The notes under the pieces were generated by a model that did not search any database, was not told the DNA's origin, and saw nothing but the letters and a program-made list of their open reading frames with translations. A program made the translations under genes and the position numbers. From an uncultured Pseudomonadota bacterium (GTDB lineage: Bacteria; Myxococcota_A; UBA796; CAJQPC01), in the NCBI GenBank assembly GCA_913060515.1, contig CAJXRZ010000050.1:1-41999 (forward strand): a DNA stretch of 41,999 bases, given 5' to 3'. This document shows, one piece after another, positions 40,125 to 41,999 of this stretch (position 1 is its first letter; the number at the start of each line of letters is the position of its first letter).

Positions 40125-40660
40125 GACTTCTCCGGAAAGGTCACGGTGCACAGACGTCGTCGGCGCCGTCCAGGCCCAGCAGGGCGCTCTGCAGCCGAGG
40201 CCATCACGCCCTCGAGCTGCGCTGCAATGGCATCGAACTCCGCGTCATCAGCGTAGAAGACGCGCTCGGTGTAGCCCACCCGGTCCGCTTCGAGATCGAT
40301 GGGCCCTTGGGCTGCGGCATCACTCAAGTAGTCGGTGAAGCGCTGCATCAGCGTGGCCCCCCAGGTGGTGAACATGCGCTTGTGTTCCGCGAGACTCAGG
40401 CCCTGGACTTGCGTGTGTCGCAAGCGCGTGGGCTTGGCCAAGCGGTAGCTCTTCTCTCGTGGGTCGGCGTTCTGGATCTCAGGGTCCACCTGCACGTAGC
40501 CAGCCTTTCGCAGGATGGAGAGGTGCCGGTACAGCGAGGACTGGGGGATGTCCTGGAGCGCATCTTGGAGTTGGGCTGCGCTCAGAGAGCGGGCTGTGAG
40601 CGCCTGGATGAGGCGCAGGCGGATGGGGTGGAGGAGGAGGGTGTGGGCGGGTGTGGACAT
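40121..40660 (-). CDS. ArsR-like winged-helix regulator
   Basis: 179 residues. A wHTH domain at the N-terminus (LHPIRLRLIQALTARSLSAAQL, ALQDIPQSSLYRHLSILRKAGY, wing VQVDPEIQNADPREKSYRL) is followed by a C-terminal region rich in Phe/Tyr/Asp and a basic tail (PGRRRRRLCTV). It resembles the HTH_20/YczG-type ArsR branch. A palindrome directly upstream suggests autoregulation together with the following CPBP gene. The ATG at 40660 lies at the start of the wHTH. Confidence 0.85.
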   Translation of the reverse strand: MSTPAHTLLLHPIRLRLIQALTARSLSAAQLQDALQDIPQSSLYRHLSILRKAGYVQVDPEIQNADPREKSYRLAKPTRLRHTQVQGLSLAEHKRMFTTWGATLMQRFTDYLSDAAAQGPIDLEADRVGYTERVFYADDAEFDAIAAQLEGVMASAAERPAGPGRRRRRLCTVTFPEKS

Positions 40661-40678
40661 ATTCTCAGGAATGAGAAT
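40661..40678. promoter_or_regulatory. operator of the winged-helix/CPBP operon
   Basis: ATTCTCAGGAATGAGAAT: perfect 7-bp arms around 4 bp, immediately upstream of the regulator's start codon. A further perfect palindrome CTAGCGCTAG lies at 40704-40713. Confidence 0.6.
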
Positions 40679-40740
40679 AACACAGTGTCTCGAACCCAGC
40701 CAGCTAGCGCTAGTCTGTGAGCGAGGCTAGATGACCGGGC

Positions 40741-41961
40741 TCAGAATGGGCCCGGTGGAGCCACTGCGGGACCATAGACCTGGGTCAACCACTCCCGGGT
40801 AGTTGGTCCATCCTTTAGGCCCCGTCTTCGGAGCAACGCTGCGATGTCTCCCCCAGCGATGACGACCACTGGGTGTCGGTCTTCTCTGAGTTCAGAATAG
40901 GCCTGCTTGGCGATGCACGAGGTCGTCACAAAGAAGCCGAACTGCCTATGTCGAAGCCTGGAAATTAGGCGCGAGGTCTCCCGAACGCCAGAGGTGTTGG
41001 GTTTGGCAGTTCTGCTTCCCGGGTTGTAGCATTTTGCTTCCATGGCAATCTCGACGTGTATCCGGTCCGACTCCGGCCCCAGTAGGTAGCTTCCAATCGC
41101 ATCCCTGCCGCCGTCTCGGCTTGGTCGGGTGATGTCTGTAATCTCTGCGTTTGGCTCAAGCATCGTGACTAGGTCGGCCGCGCAGCGCTCGAATCCTACG
41201 GGCTCCCCGCAGAAGTGCTCGTATACGGCGTGCAGAATCTCCCACTCCAGGGCTGTCTTGGGTAGCTGTTCTTGTTGGCTTCGACCGTGGCTGACTGGCT
41301 CGGCCCGCAGTGCCTGAATGTTCCCGCTCTCCCTCCAGACAGTCCAGGCGCCCGGTGCTGCAGTCTGCGGCTGACCGTTCAGAACTTGGTGGAGCCACTC
41401 CTGTTGGATGACGCCGGCGTTCAAGACAGAGAAGCGTGCGCGGTAGTTCTGGTAGCGCTCGCCGTCCTCCGCCTTCCAGATTGCGACCAAGTCCTCGGAG
41501 GCATTTAGTCCGACATGTCCAGGCACGACCAGCCCGCGGAACTGGACGGACCGGCCTCCCGCGGAATGGGCCTTCGTGAAGACCAAGATGGGAGGGGTGT
41601 CGAGGCGCTCTTGGTAGCTGGTCAGGTCGCGCGCAAAAAGGTCGCGGAGGATGCGGTTTCCCCCACGCGCAGTGTCGTGCAGGGCCTTGCCCGACTTCTT
41701 GTTGTCCCCGTAGTACGTGAACACACCCGTGTACTCGTCCAGGGCATCTGGCCAGTCGGGGTTGTTCAGCGTGGAATACAGCACGATGAGCTTGGGCGCA
41801 TTGCGGCCGCCCTTGTATCGAAAGCCCCCCTGGTTTCCGACGGGCACCAGCTTGCCAATCGGGTCGTCGCCGCTGTGGCCTGCACTTCCCCCGAGGTAGA
41901 CTCTGTCGATCAACAGGTCCGAGTCTCCAAGGTCTTCGAAGGGGACTACTGAGTCCCGCAA
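40741..41961 (-). CDS. AspBHI-like modification-dependent restriction endonuclease
   Basis: 406 residues visible. The N-terminal half resembles the AspBHI-type domain that reads modified cytosine (PFEDLGDSDLLIDRVYLGG, YTGVFTYYGDNKK, GGNRILRDLF). The C-terminal half is an Mrr-like PD-(D/E)XK nuclease: D283-G-G-R-D287 then E308-A-K310 (VEIAMEAKCYN), with SRLRHRQFGFFVTTS following. Such enzymes cut DNA carrying methylated or hydroxymethylated cytosine. Start is uncertain: TTG at 41961 with no ribosome-binding site. The frame stays open to the window edge, so it may be 5'-truncated. No methylase is adjacent, as expected for a type IV-like enzyme. Confidence 0.87.
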   Translation of the reverse strand: MRDSVVPFEDLGDSDLLIDRVYLGGSAGHSGDDPIGKLVPVGNQGGFRYKGGRNAPKLIVLYSTLNNPDWPDALDEYTGVFTYYGDNKKSGKALHDTARGGNRILRDLFARDLTSYQERLDTPPILVFTKAHSAGGRSVQFRGLVVPGHVGLNASEDLVAIWKAEDGERYQNYRARFSVLNAGVIQQEWLHQVLNGQPQTAAPGAWTVWRESGNIQALRAEPVSHGRSQQEQLPKTALEWEILHAVYEHFCGEPVGFERCAADLVTMLEPNAEITDITRPSRDGGRDAIGSYLLGPESDRIHVEIAMEAKCYNPGSRTAKPNTSGVRETSRLISRLRHRQFGFFVTTSCIAKQAYSELREDRHPVVVIAGGDIAALLRRRGLKDGPTTREWLTQVYGPAVAPPGPF

Positions 41962-41993
41962 AGGTGTTGATCCCGTGGGCTGAACGTGTGATC
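41949..41993 (-). repeat. 45-bp repeat shared in inverted orientation with 11-55 (right copy)
   Basis: Reverse complement matches 11-55 at 37 of 45 positions. It lies at and just upstream of the assigned restriction-gene start. In the restriction frame this reads SHVQPTGSTPL; the left copy in the equivalent frame reads SHVQAAGSTTL, and the two differ mainly at first and third codon positions. Confidence 0.55.
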
Positions 41994-41999
41994 TCTTCT

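Overview
The window is GC-rich, densely coding DNA from a Gram-negative bacterium, most likely an uncultured or little-studied member of the Myxococcota (former Deltaproteobacteria). Four things point there. There are Asp-rich 'MopE-type' repeats (CDG-x-DxNCDG / DCDD-x6-PG) in two proteins. One protein ends in a Gly-Cys / hydrophobic / Arg-rich MYXO-CTERM-like sorting tail. Several lipoproteins have Asp/Thr/Gly-rich linkers. One outer-membrane beta-barrel ends in Phe. About 41 protein genes or gene remnants can be supported. No tRNA, rRNA, CRISPR array, prophage or insertion sequence is visible.

Layout. 1-4 kb: an edge-truncated repeat surface protein, rpe (pentose phosphate pathway), an unusual two-armed 31-bp repeat region, and a divergent Rieske oxygenase/TetR pair sharing an operator. 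4-8.2 kb: a leftward run of four genes (DUF4336, glutathione S-transferase, a YdeI/OmdA protein with a CDGSH-type Fe-S tail, and a DUF2079-FGE fusion), headed by a divergent MarR gene with twin operators. 8.8-16.6 kb: a frameshifted lipoprotein, a GNAT-YoaP acetyltransferase, a second DUF4336 protein, XRE and TetR regulators, a quinone-oxidoreductase-like enzyme, the biotin transporter bioY and a lipoprotein. 16.6-24 kb: a DUF819 permease, an AhpD-like/ECF41 sigma-factor operon with a candidate autoregulated promoter, a methyltransferase, two lipoproteins and a membrane sensor kinase of mixed architecture. 23.9-27.6 kb: a tight leftward five-gene operon (GbsR-type regulator, outer-membrane barrel, Coq4-like protein, lipoprotein, degenerate shikimate-kinase-fold protein). 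27.6-42 kb: a PhoD-like lipoprotein, a DUF3817 membrane protein whose Shine-Dalgarno and start lie inside a perfect 12-bp stem, two more lipoproteins (one of only 54 residues), a flavoprotein reductase with a divergent MerR-type regulator, a SUFU-like protein, a duplicated TM2-like membrane protein, a large TPR-like protein, a MORN-repeat protein, a CPBP protease with its winged-helix regulator, and an AspBHI-like modification-dependent restriction enzyme at the right edge.

Two themes run through the window. One is envelope and surface proteins, with at least eight lipoproteins whose signal peptides are extremely short and lack the usual basic n-region. The other is small local regulatory circuits: seven DNA-binding regulators sit next to a palindrome at their own start or in the divergent promoter, plus the self-contained ECF41 unit. 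Many genes look like stress, redox or detoxification functions (Rieske oxygenase, GST, AhpD-like, quinone reductase, flavoprotein disulfide reductase), but no complete metabolic pathway is encoded here. Assignments rest on motif recognition by eye; no database search was run.
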